A program made the position numbers and the translations under genes. From Bremerella alba (GTDB lineage Bacteria > Planctomycetota > Planctomycetia > Pirellulales > Pirellulaceae): 64,000 nucleotides of DNA. The stretch spans positions 186,001 through 250,000 of the forward strand of contig NZ_JABRWO010000001.1 in the NCBI RefSeq assembly GCF_013618625.1. Direction: 5' to 3'. Shown here piece by piece: positions 1 through 10,267 of this stretch. Within the stretch, counting starts at the first letter, position 1. Every line of letters starts with the position of its first letter. Under the pieces are notes generated by a model, which saw only the letters and a program-made list of their open reading frames with translations, was not told the DNA's origin and searched no databases.

Positions 1-1
1 G

Positions 2-1600
2 GCGATTCGCATTTCCTGGTTCTGTATTCTGGCCGGCATAGGGGCTTTCATGCTGACCGGGTTCACGGTCATCCTTTCGCTTAGATCACAGTCAATGCAG
101 TACTACAGCTTGCTGATCGGCTGGCACACACTACGGACCTTCTGCACGCTGGAAGTCATTGCCCAGGCCCTGCTGGTCTTTTCACTTTCCTTCTGGATTC
201 CGGCCTTTTTCTTCAACATCTACATTCTCAAGCTGCTCTTTATCATCGGCATTTTTGGCCTTTGCGCTGTGGGTGCCGTGATTGCTGCGATCTTCAAAAA
301 GGTGGACGAAGACTTCATCATCGAAGGAGAAAGCATTACGCGTGAGATGGCTCCCGCTTTGTGGGAAGACCTAGAGCGTTTGAGCCAATCGATGAACACG
401 GCCCCGCCCGACCAGGTGATTGCCGGGATCGACGACAACTTCTTCGTCACACAGACGCCTGTTCAAGTGAAAGGGCATGAAGATGAAGAGCCACGAACCA
501 TTACCGGTCGAACGCTATTTGTCAGCCTTTCGTTGCTTAAAAAGCTGCCGCATCAGGAAGCGGACGCCGTGCTGCTGCACGAACTAGCCCACTTCAGCGG
601 AAACGACACGCTGTATACGCAGAAGATTGCCCCGCTTTTAGCGCGCTATGGACATTTCCTGCAAGGGCTCTATGAAGGTGGAATCTCACTTCCCGTCTTC
701 TATTTTGCTGTCATGTTCCGAGCCCTGTACGAACTCTCACTCGGCAAACTGAGCCGCCAACGCGAGTTCCGCGCCGATCGCCTCGCATCGGAAAAGACTT
801 CTCCCGAGTCGATGGCCCATGCGCTGCTTCGCATCACGGCGTATTCGCACTACCGAAACGAACTGGAACAAGAATTCTTCGACGCCGAGCAAGTGCACGA
901 CGAAGTCAACTTGGCCCATCGAATCGACGGCGGCTTCCAAAGTTTCGCCACGACTTTCGTCGATAATCGCGATGTGGGAGGACTAGCGACCGCCCACCCC
1001 TTCGACTCTCACCCTCCGCTGGAACAACGCCTGGAAGCGCTGGGATTCCGATCGTCTCCCGATGTCATGCGTAACGCCCTGATCGACGATTCCCACGGCC
1101 CCTGGTTCGACAAAGTCGACGGGGCCGAGTCGCTTGAACGTGCCCAATGGGACCACTACGAGGAGCGTTTCCGCCAATTCCACGAAGAGGTACTCGCCTA
1201 TCGCTATATTCCATCCAACGAGACCGAGCAGGAACTGGTCGTGAAATTCTTCCCTCCGGTCGAGCGAACCGCCGCCAAAGACCGCGCTGTTCAAGTCGAT
1301 TTCGAGAAGATCGTCTACGAGGATTGGGACCAGCCCCTCTACTACCGCGAGATCGAAGGAATCACGCTAGAAACAGAATGGGGGACACGTCTCGAAATCG
1401 TTGTGAAACGTGACGGCAAAAATAAAACGTTCAAGCTGCCGGTCAGCAAGAAGCAAAACGAGCAACAGGAACTGATCGGCACAATCGAGCAGTACTATGG
1501 CCGCGCTGCCACAGCCATCGCCTACCAGGAAAGCTTGAGACAAGCCGACAATCCTCTGCCAGACGAACCCCTAAGTAACGAGACCTTTTCGATAGAATAA
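2..1600 (+). CDS. M48-family membrane metallopeptidase (5' end outside window)
   Basis: Zinc metalloprotease of the M48 (Ste24/HtpX-like) type, expected to sit in the inner membrane and cleave membrane or misfolded proteins. The frame is open back to base 2, so the true start is probably upstream; numbering below uses the ATG at 50. Hydrophobic segments lie at about residues 33-55 and 58-82. The zinc motif HELAH is at residues 177-181 and the third ligand is probably E239 in the EFRAD motif (ExxxD). The C-terminal 200 residues are hydrophilic and charged, longer than in HtpX, which resembles the larger M48 proteins with a soluble tail. It ends 80 bases before the convergent small gene at 1682-1927. 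Family assignment is strong; the substrate is unknown. Confidence 0.88.
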   Translation, partial: AIRISWFCILAGIGAFMLTGFTVILSLRSQSMQYYSLLIGWHTLRTFCTLEVIAQALLVFSLSFWIPAFFFNIYILKLLFIIGIFGLCAVGAVIAAIFKKVDEDFIIEGESITREMAPALWEDLERLSQSMNTAPPDQVIAGIDDNFFVTQTPVQVKGHEDEEPRTITGRTLFVSLSLLKKLPHQEADAVLLHELAHFSGNDTLYTQKIAPLLARYGHFLQGLYEGGISLPVFYFAVMFRALYELSLGKLSRQREFRADRLASEKTSPESMAHALLRITAYSHYRNELEQEFFDAEQVHDEVNLAHRIDGGFQSFATTFVDNRDVGGLATAHPFDSHPPLEQRLEALGFRSSPDVMRNALIDDSHGPWFDKVDGAESLERAQWDHYEERFRQFHEEVLAYRYIPSNETEQELVVKFFPPVERTAAKDRAVQVDFEKIVYEDWDQPLYYREIEGITLETEWGTRLEIVVKRDGKNKTFKLPVSKKQNEQQELIGTIEQYYGRAATAIAYQESLRQADNPLPDEPLSNETFSIE

Positions 1601-1681
1601 TCCTCGGATGTTGCCCGTGGAATGACCGACGGACTTGCTCGTGCCGATCTTCTCTCCATCATGCTTCCTCCCATTCGAAAC

Positions 1682-1927
1682 TTATTGCAGCCAGGGCTCA
1701 CGCATATCCCAAGGCTCACCAGTGGCCAAGTCACGACGATTTTCGACCGGATAGATGGCTCGCTCGGCCATTTCAGGATCGTAGGTTGTCCACGTTTCAC
1801 GACACTGGTGCGTAACCACTTTGCGTAGCAGGTCTGCGTCGAACCAACGAGACACGTAGACTCGCTTGCCCCAGTCACGTCGCGGAATCTGATTCGATGA
1901 ATGTAGCAATCGCCAGGCGATCATCAC
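1682..1927 (-). CDS. small hypothetical protein (81 aa)
   Basis: Short reading frame that I do not recognise. The predicted protein is basic and rich in Trp and Arg (for example RRDWGKRVYVSRWFD), has no membrane segment or signal peptide, and uses codons like the neighbouring genes, which is why I prefer it to the overlapping frames on the other strand. It begins with two ATG codons at 1927 and 1924 and lacks a clear ribosome site. It lies convergent to the M48 peptidase gene and downstream of the DUF1559 gene at 2089-3108, from which it is separated by a terminator. It could be a false positive. Confidence 0.45.
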   Translation of the reverse strand: MMIAWRLLHSSNQIPRRDWGKRVYVSRWFDADLLRKVVTHQCRETWTTYDPEMAERAIYPVENRRDLATGEPWDMREPWLQ

Positions 1928-2022
1928 AGTGTCTCGTAAACGACTAGAGCACCTGCCTACTCTTCCCCCTTACACTGAAATTCTTCGCGACCATCTCGCT
2001 TAAATCAATTGATGAGGCGCAT

Positions 2023-2055
2023 AAAAAAAGCGAGGAGGCCCGTGGCATCCTCGCT
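2023..2055 (-). terminator. rho-independent terminator of the DUF1559 gene
   Basis: Perfect 8-bp stem (AGCGAGGA, 2029-2036, with TCCTCGCT, 2048-2055), an 11-base loop, and on the minus strand a run of seven T (2023-2029). It lies 34 bases past the stop codon of the minus-strand gene at 2089-3108. Confidence 0.85.
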
Positions 2056-2088
2056 ATGTTGATTATTCGGCAAATGATCTAGTGATCA

Positions 2089-3108
2089 TTAATATTCAGG
2101 AATGACCTGACCATCTTGACGGTTAGCCAAGCTGACGAGCACTTGACCGGCAACCGTTTCCGAGATGAACTGGCACGAACCATCGCCCATCACAGTAAGT
2201 ACACCGCCCGGGTGAGGCGAGCTCAGCGGAATCGAACAGGCACCAGCCTGGAAGCCGTTGGTCGGCTGCGAACCGCTGGTCTGAACTGGCGAGTTAATGC
2301 CGCCAGTGTAAGGCGAAGTATTGCCCAGCAGGTTGATCGTAGTCACGTTCTGAGCAGCGGTCGAGCTACCATTGGTAGTGGTAATCCCTAAACCATTCCA
2401 AGCACCGCCTTCAACACCACCACTGCCGTAGCTCGTACGGACCGTAGCATTCTGCTTCACGCGGGCAGCATCGTAAAAATAGTTGCTGCATTCGCTGATC
2501 ATCATGGTGTTGCTCGTACCATCGGTCATGGCCGACATGTTAATCGCATTCGAGCCATCACCACTGGCAACGACAATACCATTGTATTGCTGAGCATTGC
2601 TGTTGATGTTTTCCAGGACACTAGTTGCTGGATTCCACTTCTGTTTCGTTCCGGAAATACCAACGTAGCCGGTGAGTTGAATATCGCTATCCACTTCAGG
2701 CAGCGGGCTCGAAGGGCAGTACAAGCCATCAACACGTAAGTTCAGCAGGACATCCCCAGTGGCAATATTGTCAGCGATGAACGTCCCATCGTTGAAACCA
2801 CTGAAGTCGAGTTGATCGAAGGCCGCACCCTGCTCAACGAACGGAAGCAAGCGAACAAAGAACGAAGGAGCCGATCCAGCGGTACCAATCCGAGCAGCGT
2901 TGAACGGCATCTTCAAGAAAGTGTCGTGGTAGTTGTGCATTGCCAAGCCGAGTTGCTTCAGCTGGTTGTTGCACTGAATTCGACGAGCGGCTTCACGAGC
3001 CTGCTGAACTGCCGGCAAAAGCAGGGCAATCAGCACGCCAATAATGGCGATCACAACAAGCAGTTCCACCAGGGTAAACCCCCGGCGGGCATTCCAAGAA
3101 TGAGTCAC
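2089..3108 (-). CDS. DUF1559 pseudopilin-like protein
   Basis: Planctomycete-specific protein with a type IV prepilin-like N-terminus ([12 protein letters not shown]), a single hydrophobic helix of about 20 residues, then a long exported DUF1559 domain ending near a TDGTSNTM motif and a GDGS motif. It is probably processed by a prepilin peptidase and may form pilus-like or surface structures; no member here has proven function. The start is chosen as GTG at 3108: AGAAGGAGA lies 5 bases upstream, whereas the longer ATG at 3138 has no ribosome site. This gives 339 residues. Unlike the other three DUF1559 genes in the window it has no adjacent lipoprotein gene. A strong terminator follows it. 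Confidence 0.9.
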   Translation of the reverse strand: MTHSWNARRGFTLVELLVVIAIIGVLIALLLPAVQQAREAARRIQCNNQLKQLGLAMHNYHDTFLKMPFNAARIGTAGSAPSFFVRLLPFVEQGAAFDQLDFSGFNDGTFIADNIATGDVLLNLRVDGLYCPSSPLPEVDSDIQLTGYVGISGTKQKWNPATSVLENINSNAQQYNGIVVASGDGSNAINMSAMTDGTSNTMMISECSNYFYDAARVKQNATVRTSYGSGGVEGGAWNGLGITTTNGSSTAAQNVTTINLLGNTSPYTGGINSPVQTSGSQPTNGFQAGACSIPLSSPHPGGVLTVMGDGSCQFISETVAGQVLVSLANRQDGQVIPEY

Positions 3109-3701
3109 GTACTTCTCCTTCTCTGTTCCCAGAGACATGCAAGAAAATAGAACTGAGATGCGGTACTGAGCTCTCGCGAAACCTATTACGAGAACCGGTC
3201 TTCCGACCCCCAAGGTGGAAACCTTCGGGCCTCTATTGGCCGGACTACCCAGCGAAATGCAGAGAGATTGACGAGGAACCTTACTGCGTGATAAGCGCTG
3301 CGTGATTCTTTATACTTCAGTTTCTTATCTTAACGAGTGGCAATCACTCAACTATAAAAAACTAATTTTCCTGACACTCCTGCCGTCTCCTTAATGGAGA
3401 ACATGCCCTCGTAAAGATGATCCATGGAGATCGCTACGATGCTTGTGATTTGTTGCGGCAACATTCTTTCTGTTCTTCGATTTTTTTTTCTAACGCATGC
3501 GCGGGTGGATTTTGATACAACCTTCACGGCTCTCCACTATCCCTAGATATAAAGAACTTAACGCAAACGAATACCCCATTGACATATCTGCGCATCATCG
3601 ACGCAGGGCCCTCACTCAAGCCAACACTTGTCGAAACAAATGTCGGAACGAGTATTCAATCGTCTATTGGGTTTGTGGCCAATCCCCCACCCTTCAATCC
3701 T
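3109..3701. other. intergenic region upstream of the DUF1559 gene
   Basis: About 590 bases without a convincing gene. It must hold the promoter of the minus-strand DUF1559 gene and the 3' end of the minus-strand gene at 3702. A run of nine T (about 3480-3489) follows a weak GC-poor dyad; I see no clear terminator, operator or RNA gene. The plus-strand frame at 3497-3730 has no coding character. Confidence 0.4.
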
Positions 3702-4115
3702 TTACGATCTTGGCGGATCGCCATCCATGAATCGAGCCCGTTGAGCGCACAATGAGGTCACTCTTTCATAAGGGGTACTCATAATGCTGCCACCCAACCA
3801 AGAGACCACCCGAAGGTACTGCATCGCGGTTTCTGGAGCTCCTTTAAACATGGGGACGTATGCCTTCTGCAATATCCAGTACCCCACGAAAACGATGGCC
3901 GCCGCCGGAAGCACACGCACAAAAAAGGGAGTGGCGACAATCGTCGTTGTGCTCAGCGATAACAGAAAGATAGGGACCAAAAGGTACATCACAGCCCCAC
4001 CAAAAAGATCTCGCAGCTCGGCCTCCACTTGAGGCAAGCTCATCGTATCGACCGGGCGTCGATACGGCTCGTCCGACTCTGGAACATCTGGCAAAGGCTC
4101 TTGTTCTTCAATCAT
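3702..4115 (-). CDS. small membrane protein, unknown function
   Basis: Hypothetical protein of 137 residues. The first 35 residues are acidic and proline-rich (cytoplasmic tail), followed by two adjoining hydrophobic stretches at about residues 40-60 and 65-82, then a short amphipathic tail. This is a typical two-helix hairpin membrane protein. ATG at 4115 has a weak GGAT ribosome site. It lies alone between the DUF1559 promoter region and the SDR gene, both on the same strand. No family recognised. Confidence 0.6.
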   Translation of the reverse strand: MIEEQEPLPDVPESDEPYRRPVDTMSLPQVEAELRDLFGGAVMYLLVPIFLLSLSTTTIVATPFFVRVLPAAAIVFVGYWILQKAYVPMFKGAPETAMQYLRVVSWLGGSIMSTPYERVTSLCAQRARFMDGDPPRS

Positions 4116-4245
4116 TCGCGATCCGTGCAGTTGTGGGGTTAGATCCCTCTATCCTAATGGCCAATCGCATGAAAGAAAAAGACGTCCCGCCGAACTTCGG
4201 CGAGGCGATAGATCCAGCAGCTTGTTCATCTGTCATTAGCTGAAC

Positions 4246-4986
4246 CTAAGCGGTACCACCGTTGACCGGAATGACCTGGCCGGTGATCCATCCACTTTCA
4301 TCACTGGCTAGGAAAACGATGACCGGCCCCATGTCGTCCGGCTTCCCAAGTCGTCCCAAGGCAGCCAGGTTTCGCATGCGGTCGATCTTTTCCTGCTCGT
4401 TGTTGCCTAGAAACATCTCCGTTTCCGTTGGCCCTGGCGAAACGATATTCGAGGTAATCCCGCGGGGCCCTAATTCTTTGGCCAAGCTTCGCGAAAGCTG
4501 CTCGATCGCGCCTTTCGATGCACAGTAAGGGCCATAGGTCGGCAGAAACATGAGTGCCGCAGACGATGAGATGGAAATGACCTTTCCCCCATCCACCAGA
4601 CGCCGGGATGCTTCTCGCATGCCATGGAAGACGCCTGTGACGTTAACCTGCATCACCCGGGCAAACTCTTCGTCGGTCGTTTCCTGGATTGTCTTGTAAT
4701 GCACGACGCCTGCGTTGTTCACCAGGATATCGACTTTGCCGAACTTCTCTTCGGCAGCATCAAACAGCTTCGTCACGTCTGCAGACTTAGAAACATCCGC
4801 TTGAACGGCCATGGCCTTGCCGCCAGCCGCTTCAATTCTGGAGACCACTTCGGCTGCCGCATCTTCGCTACTGGCATAGTTCACGACGACCCTGGCTCCG
4901 GCCGCTGCCAGGGACTCGCAGAGGTTCGCTCCGATCCCACGCGATCCACCGGTGACGATTGCCGTTTTGTTTTCTAACTTGCGCAT
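4246..4986 (-). CDS. SDR-family oxidoreductase (FabG-like)
   Basis: Classical short-chain dehydrogenase/reductase of 246 residues using NAD(P)H. The Rossmann motif TGGSRGIG is at residues 12-19, NNAG at 90-93, the catalytic Ser at about 140-142 and the YxxxK pair at Y154/K158 (YCASK). The C-terminal VNGG is typical. The substrate cannot be told from sequence; such proteins reduce 3-oxoacyl groups, sugars or other carbonyls. The start at 4986 is preferred to the longer frame from 5112 because AAGGAA lies about 10 bases upstream and the Rossmann fold begins immediately after it. It follows the DUF4272 gene on the same strand by about 95 bases. Confidence 0.9.
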   Translation of the reverse strand: MRKLENKTAIVTGGSRGIGANLCESLAAAGARVVVNYASSEDAAAEVVSRIEAAGGKAMAVQADVSKSADVTKLFDAAEEKFGKVDILVNNAGVVHYKTIQETTDEEFARVMQVNVTGVFHGMREASRRLVDGGKVISISSSAALMFLPTYGPYCASKGAIEQLSRSLAKELGPRGITSNIVSPGPTETEMFLGNNEQEKIDRMRNLAALGRLGKPDDMGPVIVFLASDESGWITGQVIPVNGGTA

Positions 4987-5081
4987 TGCCAAGGTTTCCT
5001 TGCTTCGAGTCTTGGGGGGGCGTGATCTTGAAGGGTGGTCGCCTTCAACTTGCTCTCCAGAGATCACTTCTTCGTCGATAA

Positions 5082-5732
5082 CTAATCGATGTCCATAGGC
5101 ACAGCGTCCCATGGCTCGTCACAGAAAAGCCACTCCATCGCGTGTCTCCGGTTGATGATGATATACGGAAGCAATCGCATTGGCTTCTTGGGCAACTCGA
5201 GTTGGTTTTCGGTTTCGTGCGTAATGGCCCAGTGAAGACAATACGCCAGGTCGAGTTTCGAGGCGATTTCTTCCAGCGATCGCATGTGGCATTTACTGCG
5301 AAACGCTTCACTCGATGCCGAAGCTTTCAAATTGGGAAACAATCTCACCATATCGTTCGTGCACGTTTGATCGAACTCTAAGGAGTTCTGAATTTGCCCG
5401 ACCCAGGTCATCGCCCAAATGGTCTCGACATGGGGCTGAAATTTCTCGACGGGACTTTCATCCTTGTTCCTCAAATAGAGCGATTCCTCAGGCGTGACCT
5501 TCTCGAGCAGTCCTTCTTGAGCCAGCCACGTCCATCCCAACTGCTTTGGAAATCCATAGGAACATGCCACGCAGGTATACAAGCAAAGCATCCGGTCGAG
5601 CAGCTGCTCAGGCGTTCGACGTAGGGCAATATCACCCAGCAGCGGCAACTCGGGGTTGATCGGATAGCCCAGTTTTTTTGCTTTGGATAGGCTTTGCTTG
5701 CGGATTGTCTCAGGTTCCATCATTCGTTCCAT
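5082..5732 (-). CDS. DUF4272 protein
   Basis: Soluble protein of about 216 residues belonging to DUF4272 as judged by the opening pattern RKQSLSKAKKLGYPIN, the RTPEQLLDRMLCL helix and the later WAMTWVGQI segment. The biochemical role of this family is not known to me. Several ATG codons are possible (5732, 5723, 5720); none has a strong ribosome site, and 5732 is kept because the residues after it fit the family start. It lies between the SDR gene and the LysE-like gene on the same strand. Confidence 0.75.
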   Translation of the reverse strand: MERMMEPETIRKQSLSKAKKLGYPINPELPLLGDIALRRTPEQLLDRMLCLYTCVACSYGFPKQLGWTWLAQEGLLEKVTPEESLYLRNKDESPVEKFQPHVETIWAMTWVGQIQNSLEFDQTCTNDMVRLFPNLKASASSEAFRSKCHMRSLEEIASKLDLAYCLHWAITHETENQLELPKKPMRLLPYIIINRRHAMEWLFCDEPWDAVPMDID

Positions 5733-5783
5733 CTTTGGGAATTGAGAAAGCAATGGGCGTAAATCATTCGCCGATAGTCTGGC

Positions 5784-6422
5784 CTACGACTTCTGCCCAG
5801 TAAAGATCAAGTGCAGGCCAAGCCCCACAAACAGCCCCCCGGTCACGCGATCGACCCACTGGCCAGTCGATGGACGATCTCGCAGCCAGCCGCCTACCAT
5901 GCCGCTATAGTACCCCAGAAGTGAATAGCTGAGCGTTACCCACAACCAGAACACGACCCCAAGCACCAGCAATTGAGACCATGCCGGCCGGCCCACGTCA
6001 ATGAATTGAGGTAGAAACGCCAGAAAGAAAAGACCCACTTTTGGATTCAGGGCGTTGCACAAAAAGCCACGCAAACAAGCCTCGCCGAAGCTTTGTCGCG
6101 GGACCTGTGCATCCCATGAAACTCCCTCCCCTTTCCCTTGCGTGAGCAGGGCGCGGGTGCCTAAGTAAATCAAATACGAGGCCCCGGCGTACACAATAAA
6201 CCGAAATGCCCACGGCGAAGTCGCCACCACTGCCGAGATCCCAGCCACGGCCAGAAGCGTATGGAAGAGCGTCCCTAGACCGACGCCAATTGCAAACCCC
6301 ATACCTGCTCGTCGCCCGCGACCGACGCCGTAACTCAGGATCCCCAACATATCAGGACCCGGCGTCATGCTGATCGCCAGCATGGCCAGCAGAAAGTAAG
6401 GCAGCGATTCGAAAGGAGGCAT
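5784..6422 (-). CDS. LysE/RhtB-family amino-acid exporter
   Basis: Integral membrane protein of 212 residues with about six predicted helices, matching the LysE/RhtB translocator superfamily, which exports amino acids such as lysine, threonine or homoserine lactones by proton exchange. The family signature near the N-terminus (MTPGPDML) and the internal NALNPKVGLFF motif (NPK in helix 4) are present. ATG at 6422 has AAGGGA 9 bases upstream. Substrate not deducible. It ends 51 bases before the DUF4272 start, so the three minus-strand genes from 6422 to 4246 may be cotranscribed. Confidence 0.9.
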   Translation of the reverse strand: MPPFESLPYFLLAMLAISMTPGPDMLGILSYGVGRGRRAGMGFAIGVGLGTLFHTLLAVAGISAVVATSPWAFRFIVYAGASYLIYLGTRALLTQGKGEGVSWDAQVPRQSFGEACLRGFLCNALNPKVGLFFLAFLPQFIDVGRPAWSQLLVLGVVFWLWVTLSYSLLGYYSGMVGGWLRDRPSTGQWVDRVTGGLFVGLGLHLIFTGQKS

Positions 6423-6755
6423 CGGGCAAATCCCTTTATTGAATTCTCTGATGGCATTCCGTGTGAAACGTTTAGCAGTTCCAATGACTCTATTCTAGAA
6501 GACATCGCTAGTTGCCATCAGAGTAGATTGCGGACGCCAATCGCTAGACAAACGCCTAGAAGTTTGTGCAGCGAAGAAAACAAGCAGCGCCAAAAAAGAG
6601 CAAGTGGCTTCCTTGCCACTTGACCCGGGTATATGGGCAGCAATGTGGCAGCGAGATGGCTTCTGCTTCTATGATTACGAAAAACGGGTGCCGGGTCGAC
6701 TTATTGGTAGTCATCCCGACACCCGAATATAAGAAATCGACCACGGCGTGGGTCG
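6423..6755. other. intergenic region between small gene and exporter
   Basis: About 330 bases. It contains the terminator at 6592-6622 and, to its left, the presumed promoter of the exporter gene. Two overlapping frames on opposite strands (6556-6775) show no coding character and start with TTG or lack ribosome sites. Confidence 0.4.
6592..6622 (-). terminator. rho-independent terminator
   Basis: Perfect 8-bp stem (CAAGTGGC 6601-6608 with GCCACTTG 6615-6622), six-base loop, followed on the minus strand by CTCTTTTTT (6592-6600). It is placed to end transcription of the small minus-strand gene at 6756-6968. Confidence 0.75.
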
Positions 6756-6968
6756 TTACTTGCAAGTTCGCATAGCTTCAAATCCGGATTGCGTTAGGCT
6801 GTACGCACCTTTGAACGATTCGGGGACCAAGAATTCCCGTTTGACCAGCCTAGTGAGTGATTTACTGTGAGTCACGAGCATTGGTCCGGTGAAGCAGAGC
6901 ATTCGGCCTGGATCCATCAAGTACTGGCGGAACGTTCTGAGGACTTTCTTTTCGCCTTCGGTCAGCAT
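6756..6968 (-). CDS. small protein, possible winged-helix fold (70 aa)
   Basis: A 70-residue reading frame supported by an excellent ribosome site (AGGAG six bases before ATG 6968) and a terminator downstream. The sequence pattern (LTEGEKKVLRTF, then SLTRLVKREFLV, then GAYSLTQSGFEAM) resembles a short winged helix-turn-helix in which the last segment is the wing, as in MarR/PadR relatives, but it is too short to assign. No membrane segment. Function unknown; a DNA-binding role is inference. Confidence 0.6.
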   Translation of the reverse strand: MLTEGEKKVLRTFRQYLMDPGRMLCFTGPMLVTHSKSLTRLVKREFLVPESFKGAYSLTQSGFEAMRTCK

Positions 6969-7249
6969 GGGAAGCTCCTATGAGTAGGAATCGAAGAGCT
7001 CAGCCTCCTGCTATTAAATTGGCGACTTTGTCCATAAAGTCGAGGTTGCTGCTCGCACGCAATGCACGACTTAGCGGGCGACTGCGAGCAGGAGAAAGAG
7101 AACGCCCGATTCCCAAGTCAGCTTCGTGCCCCTGGTAAGAAAGCGCCATTTTATCCACAGCAACTTGTATCGTACCATTTTTCACAGGCCAATGCCAGCC
7201 CCCTGCAAGGACTATCTAGCCAACGAGCGACCAGAACTCAGGCAGGAAA

Positions 7250-7609
7250 TCACTTGAGTTTCTCGTTTTCCTGGTGTCTTGTTGCGTCGCGTTTGGTCTT
7301 TTTTTCCAGGTTACGACGAAGTGCTTCGGTTAGGTCGACACCTGTTTGATTGGCCAAGCAAATCACCACAAACAGCACGTCGGCAAGTTCATCGGAGAGT
7401 TCGCCTTGCTCGTCCGACGGTTTGAAGCTTTGCTCGCCATAGGTTCTCGAAAGAATGCGGGCCACCTCGCCGACTTCTTCCATCAACTGGGCTAAGTTAG
7501 TGAGCTCCGAGAAGTACCGCACGCCAATCGTCTGAATCCATTGATCGACGTCGTCCTGAGCCTGGCGAAGGGTAAGAGGATGTTCCGTCTGTGTCACTGG
7601 GCAGTTCAT
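7250..7609 (-). CDS. MazG-like nucleotide pyrophosphohydrolase
   Basis: All-alpha NTP pyrophosphohydrolase of 119 residues, related to MazG and dCTPase-like enzymes that hydrolyse (d)NTPs to NMP and PPi, often to clear damaged or non-canonical nucleotides. The metal-binding motifs are visible: EEVGEVARI (ExxE) at about 44-52 and ELSDELADVLF (ExxD) about 25 residues later. It ends with a lysine-rich tail. The gene lies downstream of folE2 on the same strand with 93 bases between them; both act on nucleotides, but cotranscription is only inferred. The start ATG at 7609 lacks a clear ribosome site. Confidence 0.85.
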   Translation of the reverse strand: MNCPVTQTEHPLTLRQAQDDVDQWIQTIGVRYFSELTNLAQLMEEVGEVARILSRTYGEQSFKPSDEQGELSDELADVLFVVICLANQTGVDLTEALRRNLEKKTKRDATRHQENEKLK

Positions 7610-7701
7610 TTCGCAAAGGTTTCGAGAGCGTATTCCCGGCGGTGCTCGCTATCGATGTCCCTAGCGAGAGCTTGGAATGTCTCTGGCCATTAATGGGTCG
7701 C

Positions 7702-8712
7702 CTAGGGAACCATCCCCCCGGAGATGCCTTTGACAACAATGGCAACTGCGTCGTGCGGGTGAAGACTCTCGAAGTGACTCGCTTGAATCCGGTAATCGAC
7801 TACGCCTGGCATCGGGTCGATGGCCGACTTCATCCGGCGTGCGGCATCTTCGCAGAACATGAGGTTCTCGCCATTGAGACGGGCAAACTCTTGCTCGTCA
7901 GCTCGCTTCACTGCGGCCTGAACAGCCGTATTCAATACGCCTTCAATGCGTTGAATTATTTCATCGACGGGTAGGTCGTTGCGTGTTTCGTCCAAGTCGA
8001 CGGTGATATCGGCATGGCTTCGCTGGCTATGAGGAACTGCGATCAACGTATTGTTCGAGCCCAGCCAACTGAGCACGGTCGACGCGCTAAGCCAGTTGTG
8101 TCCATAGAACTGTTCTTCAAACTGCTGCTGCAGCAGTTGTCGCGACAAAGCGGCCGAGCAGGGACAAGCACTCGAGTAGGTCAGACGCACATGAACGCGA
8201 TACTTTACGGTGCCTCCCTGCTTCAATGCCTCGACTTGAACGGGATAGCTTCGCCAGGCGGTGTTGTCGGAAAGGAGCGAGGCCCGCTGAATCATGTGCT
8301 CGAAGGAAAACTGAAGATAAGCCGACTGGCTCATCTCATTGTGCGTTTCCAGGAAACGGCCCAGAATGCGTTCGATTTGCTTTTGGGAAAACTCTGCATG
8401 GAGTTCGTTTTGCAGGCTCAAGTAGAGCCGCGACATATGGATGCCCTTGGTCGCCGGGTCGTCGAGACTCACATAGGCATCCACCTTGGCTGGTGTCCGC
8501 ATCAGGACGTCATCTTCCCCGCGAACCAGGATGGCAACCTCGATCCCAGACATCCCTACGCGATCGATCGGCGATTGAAACTGCGGAGCGGTATCGTTCG
8601 CGACATCAGGTAGTAATCTCGGAGAAGTGTTCATAGCTAGTGGTCGAGTCGCTTCCGGTGCCAGTGGGGTGGCCGAAGTCGATTGCGAGGAGATAGGCGA
8701 GTCGGTAGACAT
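7702..8712 (-). CDS. folE2: GTP cyclohydrolase IB (FolE2)
   Basis: Converts GTP to 7,8-dihydroneopterin triphosphate, the first step of tetrahydrofolate (and tetrahydromethanopterin-type pterin) synthesis. It belongs to the type IB family, recognised by KGIHMSRLY near residue 90 and by SSACPCSAA, which holds the catalytic cysteine. Type IB enzymes do not need zinc, in contrast to FolE. The start is ATG 8712 (336 residues): AAGGAA lies 6 bases upstream of it but abuts the ATG at 8718. Residues 1-45 are low-complexity and not conserved. It is divergent from hemB with a 400-base gap. The neighbourhood of two zinc-sparing enzymes is discussed in the findings. Confidence 0.93.
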   Translation of the reverse strand: MSTDSPISSQSTSATPLAPEATRPLAMNTSPRLLPDVANDTAPQFQSPIDRVGMSGIEVAILVRGEDDVLMRTPAKVDAYVSLDDPATKGIHMSRLYLSLQNELHAEFSQKQIERILGRFLETHNEMSQSAYLQFSFEHMIQRASLLSDNTAWRSYPVQVEALKQGGTVKYRVHVRLTYSSACPCSAALSRQLLQQQFEEQFYGHNWLSASTVLSWLGSNNTLIAVPHSQRSHADITVDLDETRNDLPVDEIIQRIEGVLNTAVQAAVKRADEQEFARLNGENLMFCEDAARRMKSAIDPMPGVVDYRIQASHFESLHPHDAVAIVVKGISGGMVP

Positions 8713-10124
<1,412 letters not shown>

Positions 10125-10267
10125 ACACTTCACACTCAACGATGGAAACTCTTGCAGCAATGCCTTACGACCTTGCTTCGCGGAGTTTCAAGATTTAGGC
10201 TAAACGAGGTGCCTTGAAGCTTTTCATTGCGACAAGGGAACCATCACTTGACGATCAGGTCGATCCT

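Noticed and set aside
6556-6775. Two opposite overlapping frames of 69 codons each
   Set aside because: Both pass through the terminator at 6592-6622 and the longer minus-strand version starts with TTG; neither resembles a protein.
7000-7185. Minus-strand frame of 61 codons
   Set aside because: No ribosome site, no family and no downstream or upstream partner; it lies between two better supported genes.
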